Positions 43,956-53,098 of a DNA stretch of 53,098 nucleotides are shown here, piece by piece; the first letter of the stretch is position 1, and each line of letters begins with the position of its first letter. The position numbers and the translations under genes are program-made. The stretch is from assembly GCA_009841145.1 (NCBI GenBank), contig VXMJ01000031.1, positions 1 through 53,098 of the forward strand, read 5' to 3'. The notes under the pieces are model-generated. The model saw only the letters and a list, made by a program, of their open reading frames with translations, had not been told where the DNA came from and ran no database searches. The stretch is from Caldilineaceae bacterium SB0661_bin_34 (lineage in GTDB: Bacteria > Chloroflexota > Anaerolineae > Caldilineales > Caldilineaceae).

Positions 43956-44179
43956 GCGTTCTCCTCCTGCGCGGCGCCCGCCGCGGTCCGATCCGCTTCT
44001 TCAAACTCCACCAGATGCGACACCGCGGCGATCATGCCGCGGGCGGCAGGAGTGTCGACCACTTCCACAGTCTGGTGCAGCCGCCGCAGTCCCAGGGCCC
44101 GGAGGGTGTCCTTCTGCCGTTGCCGGTACCCGATGGCGCTCTTGACCTGTGTGACCTTCAACACTTTGGCCTGGCTCAT
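43952..44179 (-). CDS. rpmD: 50S ribosomal protein L30
   Basis: 75 residues from ATG 44179. The core LKVTQVKSAIGYRQRQKDTLRALGLRRLHQTVEVVDTPAARGMI matches the family. A C-terminal tail of about 15 residues (EEADRTAAGAAQEENA) makes it longer than the ~59-residue E. coli protein. It lies 2 bp after rpsE. Confidence 0.95.
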   Translation of the reverse strand: MSQAKVLKVTQVKSAIGYRQRQKDTLRALGLRRLHQTVEVVDTPAARGMIAAVSHLVEFEEADRTAAGAAQEENA

Positions 44180-44181
44180 GT

Positions 44182-44724
44182 CTAATTCTGCTCCCGCGTC
44201 CAAAAGGGGGCCAGACTCTCGGCCGGCACGCCGCGGGCTTGGGCCTCGGAGCGGTGGTCCTGCAGTGACTGCAGGGCCTGGAATGTGGCCTGGGTAACGT
44301 TCAGCCGGTTATTGGAGCCCAGCGACTTGGTCAGGATGTCCGAAATCCCGGCCACCTCGATGACCGGACGCACCCCGCCGCCGGCGATCACACCGGTGCC
44401 GGGGCTGGCCGGACGCAGCAGGACCCGCGCCGCCCCCATGCGCATTTCGATGGGATGGGGAATGGTGGTGCCGACAATCGGCACCGGCACCATGCCGGCC
44501 TTGGCCTGCTCCCGCGCCTTGCGGATGGCTTCCGGCACCTCGCGCGCCTTGCCAATTCCGATGCCGACCTTGCCCTTGCGGTCACCCACGGCCAACACTG
44601 CCCGGAAGGCAAAGGTCCGGCCTCCCTTGACCACCTTCGCCGTACGGGTGATTTGGATTACGCGGTCCTCAAGTTCGTCGCCGGAATCCCGGTCGCGTCC
44701 GCGCTCGTTCTGTCTGGATTGCAC
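44182..44724 (-). CDS. rpsE: 30S ribosomal protein S5
   Basis: 180 residues from a GTG preceded by CGGGAG. A decoding-fidelity protein with helicase activity at the mRNA entry. [43 protein letters not shown] is the double-stranded-RNA-binding half; [38 protein letters not shown] is the second domain. C-terminal extension of about 15 residues. Confidence 0.97.
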   Translation of the reverse strand: MQSRQNERGRDRDSGDELEDRVIQITRTAKVVKGGRTFAFRAVLAVGDRKGKVGIGIGKAREVPEAIRKAREQAKAGMVPVPIVGTTIPHPIEMRMGAARVLLRPASPGTGVIAGGGVRPVIEVAGISDILTKSLGSNNRLNVTQATFQALQSLQDHRSEAQARGVPAESLAPFWTREQN

Positions 44725-44756
44725 CGTGGCTTGCTCCCGAAAGGTTGGGTGAAGTA

Positions 44757-45125
44757 CTAAAAGTCCAGTCCGCCGGACCGACTCCCGTCGGCCAGAGCCT
44801 TGACCCGGCCATGGAAGCGGTAGCCGCCGCGGTCGAACACGGCCGCGTTGTACCCGGCAGCCACGGCCCGTTTGGCAAGCACCTCGCCCACCTTGCGCGC
44901 CGCAGCCGTCGGCTGTTCCCCGGACAGCTGCTCGCGCAGCTCGCGTTCGTTGGAACTGGCCGCCACCAGGGTGCGGCCGGCCTCATCGTCGATCAACTGG
45001 GCCGAAATGTGCGCGGCACTGCGGAACACGTTCAGCCGGGGCCGCGCAGGCGTGCCGGCGAGCCGGTTGCGTAACCGGCGATGGCGCTTCAGCCGCGCGT
45101 GGTGTCGATTGTGTTGTCGCTGCAT
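44757..45125 (-). CDS. rplR: 50S ribosomal protein L18
   Basis: 122 residues from ATG 45125. Binds 5S rRNA with L5. Basic N-terminus, then [38 protein letters not shown] and [36 protein letters not shown], all diagnostic. It lies between rplF and rpsE. Confidence 0.96.
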   Translation of the reverse strand: MQRQHNRHHARLKRHRRLRNRLAGTPARPRLNVFRSAAHISAQLIDDEAGRTLVAASSNERELREQLSGEQPTAAARKVGEVLAKRAVAAGYNAAVFDRGGYRFHGRVKALADGSRSGGLDF

Positions 45126-45150
45126 GTCTAGTCCTGTGGTGGCGAACAAC

Positions 45151-45702
45151 CTAGATGGCGGCCCTGCCGGCCTTGCCGGCCTTGGTGCGAACCCATTCGT
45201 CCCGATAGCGGATGCCGGCTCCTCCGTACGGGGTTGGCGGACGTTCGCCCCGAATCAGGGACGCCAAGTGGCCGACGTCGTGTTTGCAGATGCCTTCCAC
45301 CGTGATGACCCGACCCGACTGATCCACATCGAGCTTGATTTCCTTGGTGGAAGCGTATTCAACCGGATGACTCTTCCCGACTTGCAGAACCAGGTTGCTG
45401 CCCTTCATCGAGGCCCGGTAGAAGTCGCCGTGGACCTCCAGGATGCGGGTAAAGCCCTGAGTCACGCCGGTGACCATATTCTGAATCAGAGCCCTGGCCA
45501 GCCCGTGCAGGGCCTTCAGATCCTGGGAATTGCCGCGCCGGGCGATGGTCAGCACACCGTCTGCCACAGTTACGTCAAGCCGCTGCGAAATGCGTTCGGT
45601 CAGGGCGCCGCGCGGACCGGACACCTCCACATACTGGCCCGGGGTAACCTTAACGCTCACGCCGCTGGGCAGTGCGACGGGCTGGTTGCCAATGCGTGAC
45701 AT
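45151..45702 (-). CDS. rplF: 50S ribosomal protein L6
   Basis: 183 residues. Lies near the sarcin-ricin loop and factor-binding site. [31 protein letters not shown] and the signature region near the C-terminus ([34 protein letters not shown]) are present. It follows rpsH. Confidence 0.97.
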   Translation of the reverse strand: MSRIGNQPVALPSGVSVKVTPGQYVEVSGPRGALTERISQRLDVTVADGVLTIARRGNSQDLKALHGLARALIQNMVTGVTQGFTRILEVHGDFYRASMKGSNLVLQVGKSHPVEYASTKEIKLDVDQSGRVITVEGICKHDVGHLASLIRGERPPTPYGGAGIRYRDEWVRTKAGKAGRAAI

Positions 45703-45744
45703 GAAACTGGATCCTGTGTTGCCTTCCTAGCGGGAGCTTTACAA

Positions 45745-46140
45745 CTACCAGACTTCGCAGAGGACTTCGCCCCCCACCCGGGCGCGCCGGGCCTGCTGGC
45801 CGGTCATGATGCCCTGCGGCGTGGTCAAAATCCAGATGCCAAGACCACTGCGTACCCAGCGGACGTCGCGCCAGCCAGCGTAGACGCGCCGGCCTCGCTT
45901 GCTGACTCGGCGCAAGTGCGAAATCACGGGGGCGCCGTGACGGTCGTACTTGAGGTCCAACTCGAGGTTGGTGTGACTGCCCGCCTTGCGCACATGCAGA
46001 TCGGAGATGAAACCTTCCCGCTTGAGAATGCGTGCCAAGTCCACCTTGACCGACGACGACGGCATGGTGACCTGCGGATGCTGCATCTGCTGCGCGTTGC
46101 GGATGCGAGTCAGGAAATCCGCGATCGGATCAACATTCAT
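45745..46140 (-). CDS. rpsH: 30S ribosomal protein S8
   Basis: 131 residues. A primary binder of 16S helix 21. MNVDPIADFLTRIRNAQQMQHPQVTMPSSSVKVDLARILKREGFI is the N-terminal domain; GLGIWILTTPQGIMTGQQARRARVGGEVLCEVW is the signature C-terminus. Confidence 0.97.
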   Translation of the reverse strand: MNVDPIADFLTRIRNAQQMQHPQVTMPSSSVKVDLARILKREGFISDLHVRKAGSHTNLELDLKYDRHGAPVISHLRRVSKRGRRVYAGWRDVRWVRSGLGIWILTTPQGIMTGQQARRARVGGEVLCEVW

Positions 46141-46167
46141 GACTGTGATGCTCCTTGGACGCCATCC

Positions 46168-46350
46168 CTACCAGCTGGACTTGACAACGCCGGGTATGCG
46201 CCCTTCCAGGGCTTCACCCCGGAAGCATATCCGGCACAGGCCGAACCGGCGCATGTACGCGCGGGGGCGGCCGCATTTGGCACAGCGGTTGCGTACTCGG
46301 TTTGGGTACTTCCGCTTGGTCTCCCGGCAAATCATCGATGTCTTGGCCAC
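46168..46350 (-). CDS. rpsN: 30S ribosomal protein S14, type Z (zinc form)
   Basis: 60 residues from GTG 46350, behind GAGGAAG. The two CxxC pairs (CAKC...CRIC) form the zinc site of the short S14 class. [22 protein letters not shown] and [18 protein letters not shown] match the family. Lies between rplE and rpsH. Confidence 0.95.
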   Translation of the reverse strand: MAKTSMICRETKRKYPNRVRNRCAKCGRPRAYMRRFGLCRICFRGEALEGRIPGVVKSSW

Positions 46351-46398
46351 AGGCGCTCGCTTCCTCAATTGCAGGTGTGAATCAGGATGGCGGCCGGT

Positions 46399-47001
46399 TC
46401 AGTGTGAACCCGGCCGAACAAAGGGCATGTTGAACTGATCCAGCAGGAAGCGTCCCTCCTCGTCCCTGCTGGCCGACGTGACAATGGTCACCTCGAGGCC
46501 CCTGACGGCGTCGATGTCGTCATAGCTGATTTCGGGGAAGATCAACTGCTCGGTCAAGCCCACGGTGTAGTTGCCGCGACCGTCGAAGGCGTCCGGCGAG
46601 AGTCCCCGGAAATCCCGCTGGTGGGGAATGGCGATGTTGATCAGCCGATCCAGGAAATGCCACATGCGATGGCCGCGCAGGGTCACCTTGACCCCCACCG
46701 GCATGCCTTCGCGCAGTTTGAACGTGGCAATCGAGCGGCGCGCCCGCGTCACGACCGGCTTCTGGCCGGTGATGCGCGTCAGGTCCTGCACCGCGGCCTC
46801 GACCGCGCGCCCGTTGGTCAGCGCTTCGCCCAAGCCGATGTTGACGGCGATCTTGGTTACGGTGGGAGACTGCAGCGGACTCGTATAGCCGAACTCCTTC
46901 ATCATGGCGGGCACAACCTGCGTCCGATATTGGGCCAGCAACCGCGGCACCGGTCGGCTCGACCGCATGGCAGGTTGTTCAACGGTGGCTTGTTCGCTCA
47001 T
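46399..47001 (-). CDS. rplE: 50S ribosomal protein L5
   Basis: 200 residues, about 20 longer at the N-terminus than E. coli L5. Binds 5S r[52 protein letters not shown] and [30 protein letters not shown] are diagnostic. Confidence 0.97.
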   Translation of the reverse strand: MSEQATVEQPAMRSSRPVPRLLAQYRTQVVPAMMKEFGYTSPLQSPTVTKIAVNIGLGEALTNGRAVEAAVQDLTRITGQKPVVTRARRSIATFKLREGMPVGVKVTLRGHRMWHFLDRLINIAIPHQRDFRGLSPDAFDGRGNYTVGLTEQLIFPEISYDDIDAVRGLEVTIVTSASRDEEGRFLLDQFNMPFVRPGSH

Positions 47002-47043
47002 GGCAATGGCATCCAGGCAAGAAAAACGGGTGTCCGTCCGCGC

Positions 47044-47397
47044 CTACTCGGCCGCGGCGATCGGCTCGCCGGAACGGCGGTCGAAACGAATCTTGTCGCC
47101 TGCATCGAGGCGATACCCCACACGCGTGGGCCGGTCGTTGGTGCCTAGCACCATCACATTGCTGATGTGAATGGGGGCCTCGAACTCCACGATGCCCCGT
47201 TGCGTTTGGGTCCGGCCGGTGGCGCGCTGGTGGCGGGTCCTGAGATTGATTCCCTCCACCACCACGTACACCCGGTTGGGATCCGGCTTGCCGTCGCGCC
47301 TGCGCTTGTGCCGTATCTCGCGCACACTGCCGCGCTCGCCCTTGCTGGCGCCGGCAATCACCTCGATCTGGTCGCCGACCCTTACCTTCTGCTTCAC
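47044..47397 (-). CDS. rplX: 50S ribosomal protein L24
   Basis: 117 residues from GTG 47397, behind AGGAGAAGG. An assembly initiator with a KOW motif: KVRVGDQIEVIAGASKGERGSVREI. VYVVVEGINLRTRHQRATGRTQ and the later HISNVMVL match the family. The ORF extends 12 codons upstream of the chosen start. Confidence 0.95.
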   Translation of the reverse strand: MKQKVRVGDQIEVIAGASKGERGSVREIRHKRRRDGKPDPNRVYVVVEGINLRTRHQRATGRTQTQRGIVEFEAPIHISNVMVLGTNDRPTRVGYRLDAGDKIRFDRRSGEPIAAAE

Positions 47398-47429
47398 TGA
47401 TTCCTTCTCCTGTCTGGCCGGCCGCTGTT

Positions 47430-47798
47430 TCAAAGCACTTCGGGGGCCAGGGAGATGATGCGCATAAAGCCCCGCTCCCGCAGTTCCCTGGCCACCGGAC
47501 CGAAGATGCGCGTTCCCCGCGGAAAGCGGGAATCGTCCACAATCACTGCGGCGTTTTCGTTGAAACGAATGTAGCTGCCGTCAGCCCTGCGCACCGGATT
47601 GCGCGTGCGGACAATCACGGCCTTGACCACTTCGCCCTTGCGCACGGTGCTGGCCGGGGCCGCGGACCGGACGGACGCGGTCACGATGTCGCCGACCTTG
47701 CCGTGCCGGCGTACACTTCCCCCCATCACCCGGATGGTGAGCAGCTCCTTGGCACCGGAATTGTCCGCCACCTTGAGGCGGCTTTCCTGCTGAATCAT
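47430..47798 (-). CDS. rplN: 50S ribosomal protein L14
   Basis: 122 residues from ATG 47798. Forms intersubunit bridge B8. [39 protein letters not shown] and [42 protein letters not shown] are highly typical. An in-frame TTG one codon upstream is less likely. Confidence 0.97.
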   Translation of the reverse strand: MIQQESRLKVADNSGAKELLTIRVMGGSVRRHGKVGDIVTASVRSAAPASTVRKGEVVKAVIVRTRNPVRRADGSYIRFNENAAVIVDDSRFPRGTRIFGPVARELRERGFMRIISLAPEVL

Positions 47799-47831
47799 CA
47801 ACTTGGCATCCTGTTGCGGTGAAAGTGCGAA

Positions 47832-48104
47832 CTACACCTCCACCTCGTCGGGGGCGGGGGCGCGGGCCGTCACCTCTTCCACGAAGAAGTGCTTGCGCCG
47901 CGAGATGGGTCGGCACTGACGAATGCGGACGGAGTCACCCATGCGGGCCTGATTGTCCTCGTCGTGCACCTGGTAGCGCTTGTAGGTACGGATAATCTTG
48001 CCGTACAGGGGATGGCGCTTGGTGCGCTCCACCCGTACGGACACGGTCTTGTCCATGGAGTCCTGCACCACAGTGCCGGACAGGACCTTGCGCCGCTCAC
48101 GCAT
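47832..48104 (-). CDS. rpsQ: 30S ribosomal protein S17
   Basis: 90 residues. An early 16S rRNA binder with an OB fold. RRKVLSGTVVQDSMDKTVSVRVERTKRHPLYGKIIRTYKRYQVHDE and GDSVRIRQCRPISRRKHFFVEEV are diagnostic. Its ATG overlaps the rpmC stop by 8 nt. Confidence 0.97.
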   Translation of the reverse strand: MRERRKVLSGTVVQDSMDKTVSVRVERTKRHPLYGKIIRTYKRYQVHDEDNQARMGDSVRIRQCRPISRRKHFFVEEVTARAPAPDEVEV

Positions 48105-48324
48105 CGTGCTCGCCCTCCATCTCCGCCATGAGTTCCCTTTGTCTCTGCACAGTGCGGATGCGGGCCAGTTCCTTGCGCACCTGGCCTGCCCGCGACGTGT
48201 TTTTCTGCTGGCCCGTGATCATCTGGAACCGAATGTTCCGCAACTCAACATGGCAGTTCCCGGCCATCTCTTCCAGTTCGGCGTCGTTCTTTTCCGCCAG
48301 TTCCCTGGCCTTCAACTGCGGCAT
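48097..48324 (-). CDS. rpmC: 50S ribosomal protein L29
   Basis: 75 residues from ATG 48324, preceded by GGGAG. A two-helix protein near the exit tunnel. ARELAEKNDAELEEM, LRNIRFQMITGQQKNTSRAGQVRKELARIRTVQRQR and a short acidic tail are seen. It lies between rplP and rpsQ. Confidence 0.95.
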   Translation of the reverse strand: MPQLKARELAEKNDAELEEMAGNCHVELRNIRFQMITGQQKNTSRAGQVRKELARIRTVQRQRELMAEMEGEHDA

Positions 48325-48341
48325 GGGGCTTGGTCTCCCGT

Positions 48342-48755
48342 TCAGGCATCCTGTCGCTGGATGAACTGGGTGCGCATGGGCAGCTTGTGCTGCGCTAGGC
48401 GCAGCGCCTCCCGGGCCTGGTCCTCCGGCACACCGGTCATCTCGAACAGCACGCGTCCCGGCTTCACCACGGCCACGTAGTATTCGACGTTGCCCTTGCC
48501 GGAACCCATGCGGGTCTCCGCCGCGCGCTGCGTGACAGGCTTGTCCGGGAACACCCGAATCCACAGCTTACCGCCCCTGCGCACATAGCGCACGATGGCA
48601 CGCCGGGCCGCCTCTATCTGGCGACTCGTGATCCAGTGGGGCTCGACCGCTTGCAGGGCGTACGTGCCGAAGTCCACGGTGTTGCCGCGCCCGGCCATGC
48701 CGCGCATGCGGCCGCGATGGCGCTTGCGGTGCTTTTCCCGTCTGGGCATCAACAT
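48342..48755 (-). CDS. rplP: 50S ribosomal protein L16
   Basis: 137 residues from ATG 48755, behind AAGGAGA. Helps position the aminoacyl-tRNA in the A site. [54 protein letters not shown] is the standard N-terminus; [29 protein letters not shown] is the signature. Confidence 0.97.
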   Translation of the reverse strand: MLMPRREKHRKRHRGRMRGMAGRGNTVDFGTYALQAVEPHWITSRQIEAARRAIVRYVRRGGKLWIRVFPDKPVTQRAAETRMGSGKGNVEYYVAVVKPGRVLFEMTGVPEDQAREALRLAQHKLPMRTQFIQRQDA

Positions 48756-48807
48756 TGGCCGTTCTCCTTCCTCGCCGTGCGCCGGGTACCGTCCCTCAGG
48801 GGACGGA

Positions 48808-49473
48808 TTAGGCGATGTCCCGATAGCGGTTGTGGTATTCCTGGCCGGGCAGGACCTCGCCGCGGTAGATCCAGACCTTGACGCCAATGACGCCATAGGT
48901 GGTCCGGCCCACATCGGTTCCGTAGTCGATGTCGGCCCGCAGCGTGTGGCGCGGCACCTGGCCGCGGCGGAAGGAATCGACGCGGCCCATATCGCTGCCG
49001 CCCAGGCGCCCGGACACGGTGATCATGAATCCCTTGGCGCCCTGACGCATCGCCCGTTGGCCCGCCGAGCGCATCGCCCGGCGCCAGCTGACGCGGCGCT
49101 CCAACTGCTCGCCCACGCTGCGCGCCACCAGCGGTGCGCTCAGCTCGGGCCGGTTCAGTTCCTTGACGTCGATGCGAATGCTGCGGCCCGTGATCCGGAG
49201 CAGCTGCTCCCGCAGCTCGTTGACGGTGGCTCCTTTGCGGCCGATGATCATGCCGGGACGTGCCGTCTCGACAATCACTTCCACCTGGTTGGATTGGCGT
49301 TCGATGTCAATATGGCTGATGTTGGCATCCGGCAGCCGATTCCTGATCGTGTCCCGGATTGCCCGGTCCTCGTTCAGCAGTGCGACATATTCCCTGCCGG
49401 AGGAGTACCAGCGGCTGTGGTGTTCCTTGATCAACCCCAGCCGGAACCCCATCGGGTGAACTTTGCGACCCAT
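48808..49473 (-). CDS. rpsC: 30S ribosomal protein S3
   Basis: 221 residues. Lies at the mRNA entry channel. [25 protein letters not shown] is the N-terminus; the KH domain carries [21 protein letters not shown]; the C-terminal domain carries [32 protein letters not shown]. Slightly shorter tail than E. coli S3. Confidence 0.97.
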   Translation of the reverse strand: MGRKVHPMGFRLGLIKEHHSRWYSSGREYVALLNEDRAIRDTIRNRLPDANISHIDIERQSNQVEVIVETARPGMIIGRKGATVNELREQLLRITGRSIRIDVKELNRPELSAPLVARSVGEQLERRVSWRRAMRSAGQRAMRQGAKGFMITVSGRLGGSDMGRVDSFRRGQVPRHTLRADIDYGTDVGRTTYGVIGVKVWIYRGEVLPGQEYHNRYRDIA

Positions 49474-49481
49474 TCGTTACC

Positions 49482-49847
49482 TCAAATTGCTTCTTCGAGC
49501 CAGTCGTCAGCGGCATCCACTTCGTCGAGCACCACGGTGATGTGCGATGAGCGCCGCCGCCAGGGCTTGAACCGTCCCCGACCGGCAAACCGGCGCCATC
49601 GGCGCATCGGGGCCTGATCGGCGTAGACGGCCTTGATGTACATGTCGTCCTGGTCCAGACCCAGGTTCTCGCTGGCGTTGTGCAGTGCGCTGGTGATGGT
49701 GCCCGCAAGCACCCCCGCAGCCCGTTGCGGCATGTGGCGCAGCATGTCCACAGCCTCCAGGGCATGCATGCCGCGCACCTCGTTGACCACCAGCCTAGCC
49801 TTGCGGGCACTGATGCCCGTAAAGCGCATCTTGGCTGTCACTTCCAT
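49482..49847 (-). CDS. rplV: 50S ribosomal protein L22
   Basis: 121 residues from ATG 49847. Lines the exit tunnel through its beta-hairpin. FTGISARKARLVVNEVRGMHALEAVDMLRHMPQRAAGVLAGTITSALHNASENL is typical, and the hairpin region RRWRRFAGRGRFKPWRRRSSHITVVL follows. Upstream in-frame sequence is overlap with the rpsS region. Confidence 0.95.
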   Translation of the reverse strand: MEVTAKMRFTGISARKARLVVNEVRGMHALEAVDMLRHMPQRAAGVLAGTITSALHNASENLGLDQDDMYIKAVYADQAPMRRWRRFAGRGRFKPWRRRSSHITVVLDEVDAADDWLEEAI

Positions 49848-49887
49848 AATGCGGATCCGCCTCCTTCGCCGCCAAATCGCCCCGGTG

Positions 49888-50169
49888 CTACCGTGCCGAA
49901 GTGCCGCGCTCGGACCGCAGATGGCCGCGGAAGTAGCGCGTGGGGGCAAACTCGCCCAGTTTGTGGCCAACCATGTTTTCCGTGATTAGGACCGGCACGT
50001 GGCGACGGCCGTCATGGACCGCGATCGTGTGGCCGACGAACTGCGGAAAGATGGTGGAGGCCCGGGCATAGGTGCGGATGACCCGCCGTTCGTTGCCTTC
50101 GTTCATGGCCTCGATGCGCCTGAGCAGCTTGACATCGACATAGGGCCCCTTCTTGAGGGATCTGGACAT
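49888..50169 (-). CDS. rpsS: 30S ribosomal protein S19
   Basis: 93 residues from ATG 50169, behind AGGAGCACCC. A head protein contacting 50S at bridge B1a. [78 protein letters not shown] is unmistakable. Confidence 0.97.
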   Translation of the reverse strand: MSRSLKKGPYVDVKLLRRIEAMNEGNERRVIRTYARASTIFPQFVGHTIAVHDGRRHVPVLITENMVGHKLGEFAPTRYFRGHLRSERGTSAR

Positions 50170-50185
50170 TGGGTGCTCCTCAAAA

Positions 50186-51019
50186 TCAACGCCGCTTGGA
50201 TCGGCGGCGCACGATGTTGCGATCGGTTCTGGGGTTGCGGCGGGTCCTGGCTCCCAGTGCCGGCCGACCCCAGGGGGTCTTGGGAGACGGCATGCCAATC
50301 GGAGATCGACCTTCGCCACCACCATGCGGATGCGAGGCGGGATCCATGGCCACACCGCGCACGGTTGGACGACGCCCCATCCAGCGGCGACGACCGGCCT
50401 TGCCCTGATCGAGGTTGGCATGGTCGGTGTTGCCCAACTGGCCGATCGTGGCCATGCAGTCCATGCTGAAGAACCGAACCTCGCCGGACGGCAGGCGCAC
50501 CTGTGCCATGGCACCCTCCTTGGCCGTCAAACGGGCCGCGGTGCCGGCGCTCCGCACCAGTTGTCCGCCGCGCCCCGGGTAAATCTCCAGATTGTGCAGG
50601 AGAGCACCCAGGGGAATGTTGCGAATGGGCAGCGTGTTGCCCGGCAAGATTTCCGCATCGGGTCCCGACATCACTTCGCGGCCGATGTACAGGCCTTCAG
50701 GAGCGAGGATGTAGCGCCGCTCGCCATCCCGGTACTGGACCAGGGCGATGCGCGCACTGCGGTTGGGATCGTACTCGACCGACAGGACCCGTGCCGGCAT
50801 ACCGATGCGGTCGCGCCGGAAATCCACAATCCGGTAGCGGCGCTTGTGGCCTCCGCCCCGGTGCCGAACCGTGATCACGCCGCGGTTGTTGCGGCCGCCG
50901 CGGCGGCGCAGGGGCGCGACCAAGGACCGCTCGGGCTTTTCCCGGGTGATCTCCTCGAATGTCGGGCCGCTCATGTTGCGGCGGCCCGGCGAGGTGGGGT
51001 TGAATATCTTGACGGGCAT
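50186..51019 (-). CDS. rplB: 50S ribosomal protein L2
   Basis: 277 residues. Needed for subunit joining and the peptidyl-transferase centre. [45 protein letters not shown] and the C-terminal [40 protein letters not shown] with the functional histidine are all seen. Confidence 0.98.
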   Translation of the reverse strand: MPVKIFNPTSPGRRNMSGPTFEEITREKPERSLVAPLRRRGGRNNRGVITVRHRGGGHKRRYRIVDFRRDRIGMPARVLSVEYDPNRSARIALVQYRDGERRYILAPEGLYIGREVMSGPDAEILPGNTLPIRNIPLGALLHNLEIYPGRGGQLVRSAGTAARLTAKEGAMAQVRLPSGEVRFFSMDCMATIGQLGNTDHANLDQGKAGRRRWMGRRPTVRGVAMDPASHPHGGGEGRSPIGMPSPKTPWGRPALGARTRRNPRTDRNIVRRRSKRR

Positions 51020-51031
51020 GGCTCGGTTGCC

Positions 51032-51319
51032 TCAGTCCCCTTCGTACACGTTGATGGTCTCGCCCTCGGCGAGTGTGACCACCGCCTTCTTCCACTTCGG
51101 GCTACGAATGAACACGCGATTGCCGCGCCGGCGGGTTTTGGCCGGCATCACCAGGATGCGCACCGACGCGACTTCGACATCGTAAAGTGCCTGCACGGCC
51201 TCCCGCACCTGCAGCCGATTGGCACCCATGTCCACCTTGAATGTGTACTTGCCGTCGGCCTCCGCGTACATCGTCTTTTCCGAGACGACAGGATTCAGAA
51301 TTACCTGATGCAGGTTCAT
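51032..51319 (-). CDS. rplW: 50S ribosomal protein L23
   Basis: 95 residues. Lies at the exit-tunnel mouth and docks trigger factor and SRP. VILNPVVSEKTMYAEADGKYTFKVDMGANRLQVREAVQALYDVEVASV is the family core. The ATG overlaps the rplD stop (ATGA). Confidence 0.96.
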   Translation of the reverse strand: MNLHQVILNPVVSEKTMYAEADGKYTFKVDMGANRLQVREAVQALYDVEVASVRILVMPAKTRRRGNRVFIRSPKWKKAVVTLAEGETINVYEGD

Positions 51320-51951
51320 GTCGCTGCGCCTCCCAGCCAGTCTTCAAGTCCGGCCTGGGCATCCTGTGTGACCAGCACCACGTCCGCCTGCAACAGGTCC
51401 CGGACGTTGGCATACATGTAGTGCAGGGTCCCGACTCCGGTCAGGTTGCGGATCGCCCTCAGCATCGAATCACTGCCGGGGCCGTGCACGATCAACGTGC
51501 GCCGATCCCGGATCTGCATGGCGCGGAGCAGGGCGTCCATGTCCCTGGTCTTGAGATCCCGGCCGAATCCACTCTCCACGATGCGAATGGCCTCGGCCTC
51601 GGCCTTGACAGTCAGGGCACTGCGCACGGCAGCGCGGCGCATGGCCTTGGGCATTTGCTTGCGGTAGCTGCGCGGAGTCGGCCCGAACACGGTACCGCCG
51701 CCCACCCACTGCGGGGCCCGAATCGTGCCCTGCCGGGCACGGCCGGTGCCCTTTTGGCGCCATGGCTTGCGTCCACCGCCCCGAACCTCGCCCCGTGTGC
51801 GAGTTTTGTGGGTGCCCTGACGGGCATTGGCCAACTGGCGCACCAGAGCCTGCTGCATCAAACTGGCGTTGACCGGCGCCTGAAACACGGAGGCATCCAG
51901 ATCGGCGGTGCCGACGACTTCGCCGGCTGTATTCCAAACTTCGGCTTTCAT
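51316..51951 (-). CDS. rplD: 50S ribosomal protein L4
   Basis: 211 residues from ATG 51951. A tunnel-lining protein and, in E. coli, the operon autoregulator. The extended loop [53 protein letters not shown] is diagnostic. Upstream in-frame sequence to 52002 has no ribosome-binding site. Confidence 0.97.
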   Translation of the reverse strand: MKAEVWNTAGEVVGTADLDASVFQAPVNASLMQQALVRQLANARQGTHKTRTRGEVRGGGRKPWRQKGTGRARQGTIRAPQWVGGGTVFGPTPRSYRKQMPKAMRRAAVRSALTVKAEAEAIRIVESGFGRDLKTRDMDALLRAMQIRDRRTLIVHGPGSDSMLRAIRNLTGVGTLHYMYANVRDLLQADVVLVTQDAQAGLEDWLGGAAT

Positions 51952-52007
51952 GTTGCGTTGCGTACGGACTGCCCGTGCCGCCCCCCGGAACCGGGAAGGC
52001 AAGCGGT

Positions 52008-52640
52008 TCAGACCTTTATCGCCCCCCGGATGGTGACCAAGCCGTCGGCGGGACCGGGCACCGCACCCTTGACGGCCAGCAGATGCTTCTCCGCATCGAC
52101 CAATACCACGCGCAGGTTGTGCAGAGTGGTACGGTCGTTGCCCATGCGACCGGGGCCGCGAGAACCCTTGAAGGTGCGGCCCGGCGTAGTGCCTGCGCCC
52201 CGGGAACCGGGAGCGCGGTGCCGATCGCTCTGGCCGTGGGTCTTGGGACCGCCCGCGAAACCGTAGCGTTTCACCGCACCGGCGAACCCCTTGCCTTTGC
52301 TAACGCCGATCACGTCCACCTTGTCGCCTTCAGCAAAGGCCGCAACCGTAATTTCGTCGCCCGGGGCCACCTCGGCCGGGCCACCGAGCCGAACTTCCCG
52401 CAGGTGGCGCAAAGCCGGCAGTCCAGCTTTGGTCAGATGGCCGCGCTCGCCGCCCGAAAGCCTGCGCGCCGGAACTTCCTCGTAGCCAATCTGGACGGCG
52501 TGGTAGCCGTGTTCGGCATGATTCTTGACAGCCGTGATCCGGCACGGACCGGCCTGGATGACGGTCACTGGCACGGCGCTGCCGCTCTCCGCGTCGAAGA
52601 GCTGGGTCATGCCCACCTTGCGACCAAGAATCTGCTTCAT
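52008..52640 (-). CDS. rplC: 50S ribosomal protein L3
   Basis: 210 residues. An early assembly protein near the peptidyl-transferase centre. MKQILGRKVGMTQLFDAESGSAVPVTVIQAGPCRITAVK and the signature GFAGAVKRYGFAGGPKTHGQSDRHRAPGSRGAGTTPGRTFKGSRGPGRMG are present. Confidence 0.98.
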   Translation of the reverse strand: MKQILGRKVGMTQLFDAESGSAVPVTVIQAGPCRITAVKNHAEHGYHAVQIGYEEVPARRLSGGERGHLTKAGLPALRHLREVRLGGPAEVAPGDEITVAAFAEGDKVDVIGVSKGKGFAGAVKRYGFAGGPKTHGQSDRHRAPGSRGAGTTPGRTFKGSRGPGRMGNDRTTLHNLRVVLVDAEKHLLAVKGAVPGPADGLVTIRGAIKV

Positions 52641-52673
52641 GTGTATTCAGCCTCGCACGGTTCCCGGCAGGAA

Positions 52674-52985
<312 letters not shown>

Positions 52986-53011
52986 CCTGGCGTGTCCTCT
53001 GGCGCGTGGCG

Positions 53012-53040
53012 AAAAAGCCGGAGCCCCTGGGGGCCCCGGC
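53012..53040 (-). terminator. Intrinsic terminator after tuf
   Basis: On the minus strand an 11-bp stem GCCGGGGCCCC/GGGGCTCCGGC (one G-U pair in RNA) is followed directly by TTTTT. It lies 5 bp beyond the tuf stop and 26 bp before rpsJ, so transcription of the S10 operon needs readthrough or a promoter within or close to this segment. Confidence 0.8.
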
Positions 53041-53045
53041 CAAGA

Positions 53046-53098
53046 CTAGTCGAGGATTTCGGTGATGGAGCCGGCGCCGACGGTGCGGCCGCCCTCGC
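53046..53098 (-). CDS. tuf: Elongation factor Tu, C-terminal end (cut by window edge)
   Basis: Only the last 16-17 codons are present, reading EGGRTVGAGSITEILD and then TAG. This matches the C-terminus of EF-Tu (EGGRTVGAGVVTEIL-like), the GTPase that brings aminoacyl-tRNA to the ribosome. Its place just upstream of rpsJ is the classical str-S10 junction. Confidence 0.9.
   Translation of the reverse strand, partial: EGGRTVGAGSITEILD

Noticed and set aside
50153..51421. 422-codon plus-strand frame opposite rplB and rplW
   Set aside because: Antisense to unmistakable ribosomal protein genes.

Overview
The window is a GC-rich bacterial chromosome segment. My best guess is Chloroflexota, near Caldilineales or Anaerolineae, possibly host- or sponge-associated. 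This is inference from gene content: exported proteins with repeated beta-sandwich domains, a gap-pgk-tpiA operon, a zinc-type S4/S14/L36 set, GTG and TTG starts, and a one-module FAS-like type I PKS. No rRNA, tRNA or CRISPR array was seen.

Layout. 1-4.1 kb: an exported beta-sandwich protein (minus) diverging from two membrane-anchored proteins of unknown function, the second with a C-terminal SH3-like domain. 4.16-4.49 kb: a transposase fragment. 4.5-8.55 kb (minus): a thiamine-type ABC transporter (binding lipoprotein, fused permease, ATPase) behind a TPP riboswitch with its own terminator. 8.6-10.7 kb (minus): thiolase, DUF35-type zinc-ribbon/OB protein and a small Cys-rich protein. 11.1-12.0 kb: a YvcK/CofD-family gene containing a long perfect hairpin. 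12.2-14.5 kb: a MITE-like element followed by an IS607-type element with frameshifted tnpA and intact tnpB. 14.5-18.9 kb: gap-pgk-hypothetical-tpiA-HExxH membrane protein, ending at a terminator. 19.0 kb: thioredoxin (minus).

19.7-32.9 kb is the accessory centrepiece. A 2,347-residue reducing PKS module (KS-AT-DH-linker-ER-KR-ACP) is followed 68 bp later by a thioester-reductase/sulfotransferase fusion. An Sfp-type phosphopantetheinyl transferase lies about 2.8 kb upstream on the other strand. Together these could prime an ACP, build a reduced chain iteratively, release it reductively and sulfate it. Between the PKS and the PPTase are two small genes, one apparently frameshifted, and long non-coding stretches rich in palindromes. 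33.5-35.4 kb holds a transaldolase homologue lacking the Schiff-base lysine and a divergent MogA/MoaB-like protein.

35.5-53.1 kb (minus) is one very long translation operon, transcribed from right to left. It runs tuf (3' end only), terminator, rpsJ-rplC-rplD-rplW-rplB-rpsS-rplV-rpsC-rplP-rpmC-rpsQ-rplN-rplX-rplE-rpsN-rpsH-rplF-rplR-rpsE-rpmD-rplO-secY-adk-map-rpmJ-rpsM-rpsK-rpsD-rpoA-rplQ-truA-rplM-rpsI, then a strong intrinsic terminator. infA is absent from its usual place between map and rpmJ. Spacing is tight, with many stop/start overlaps.
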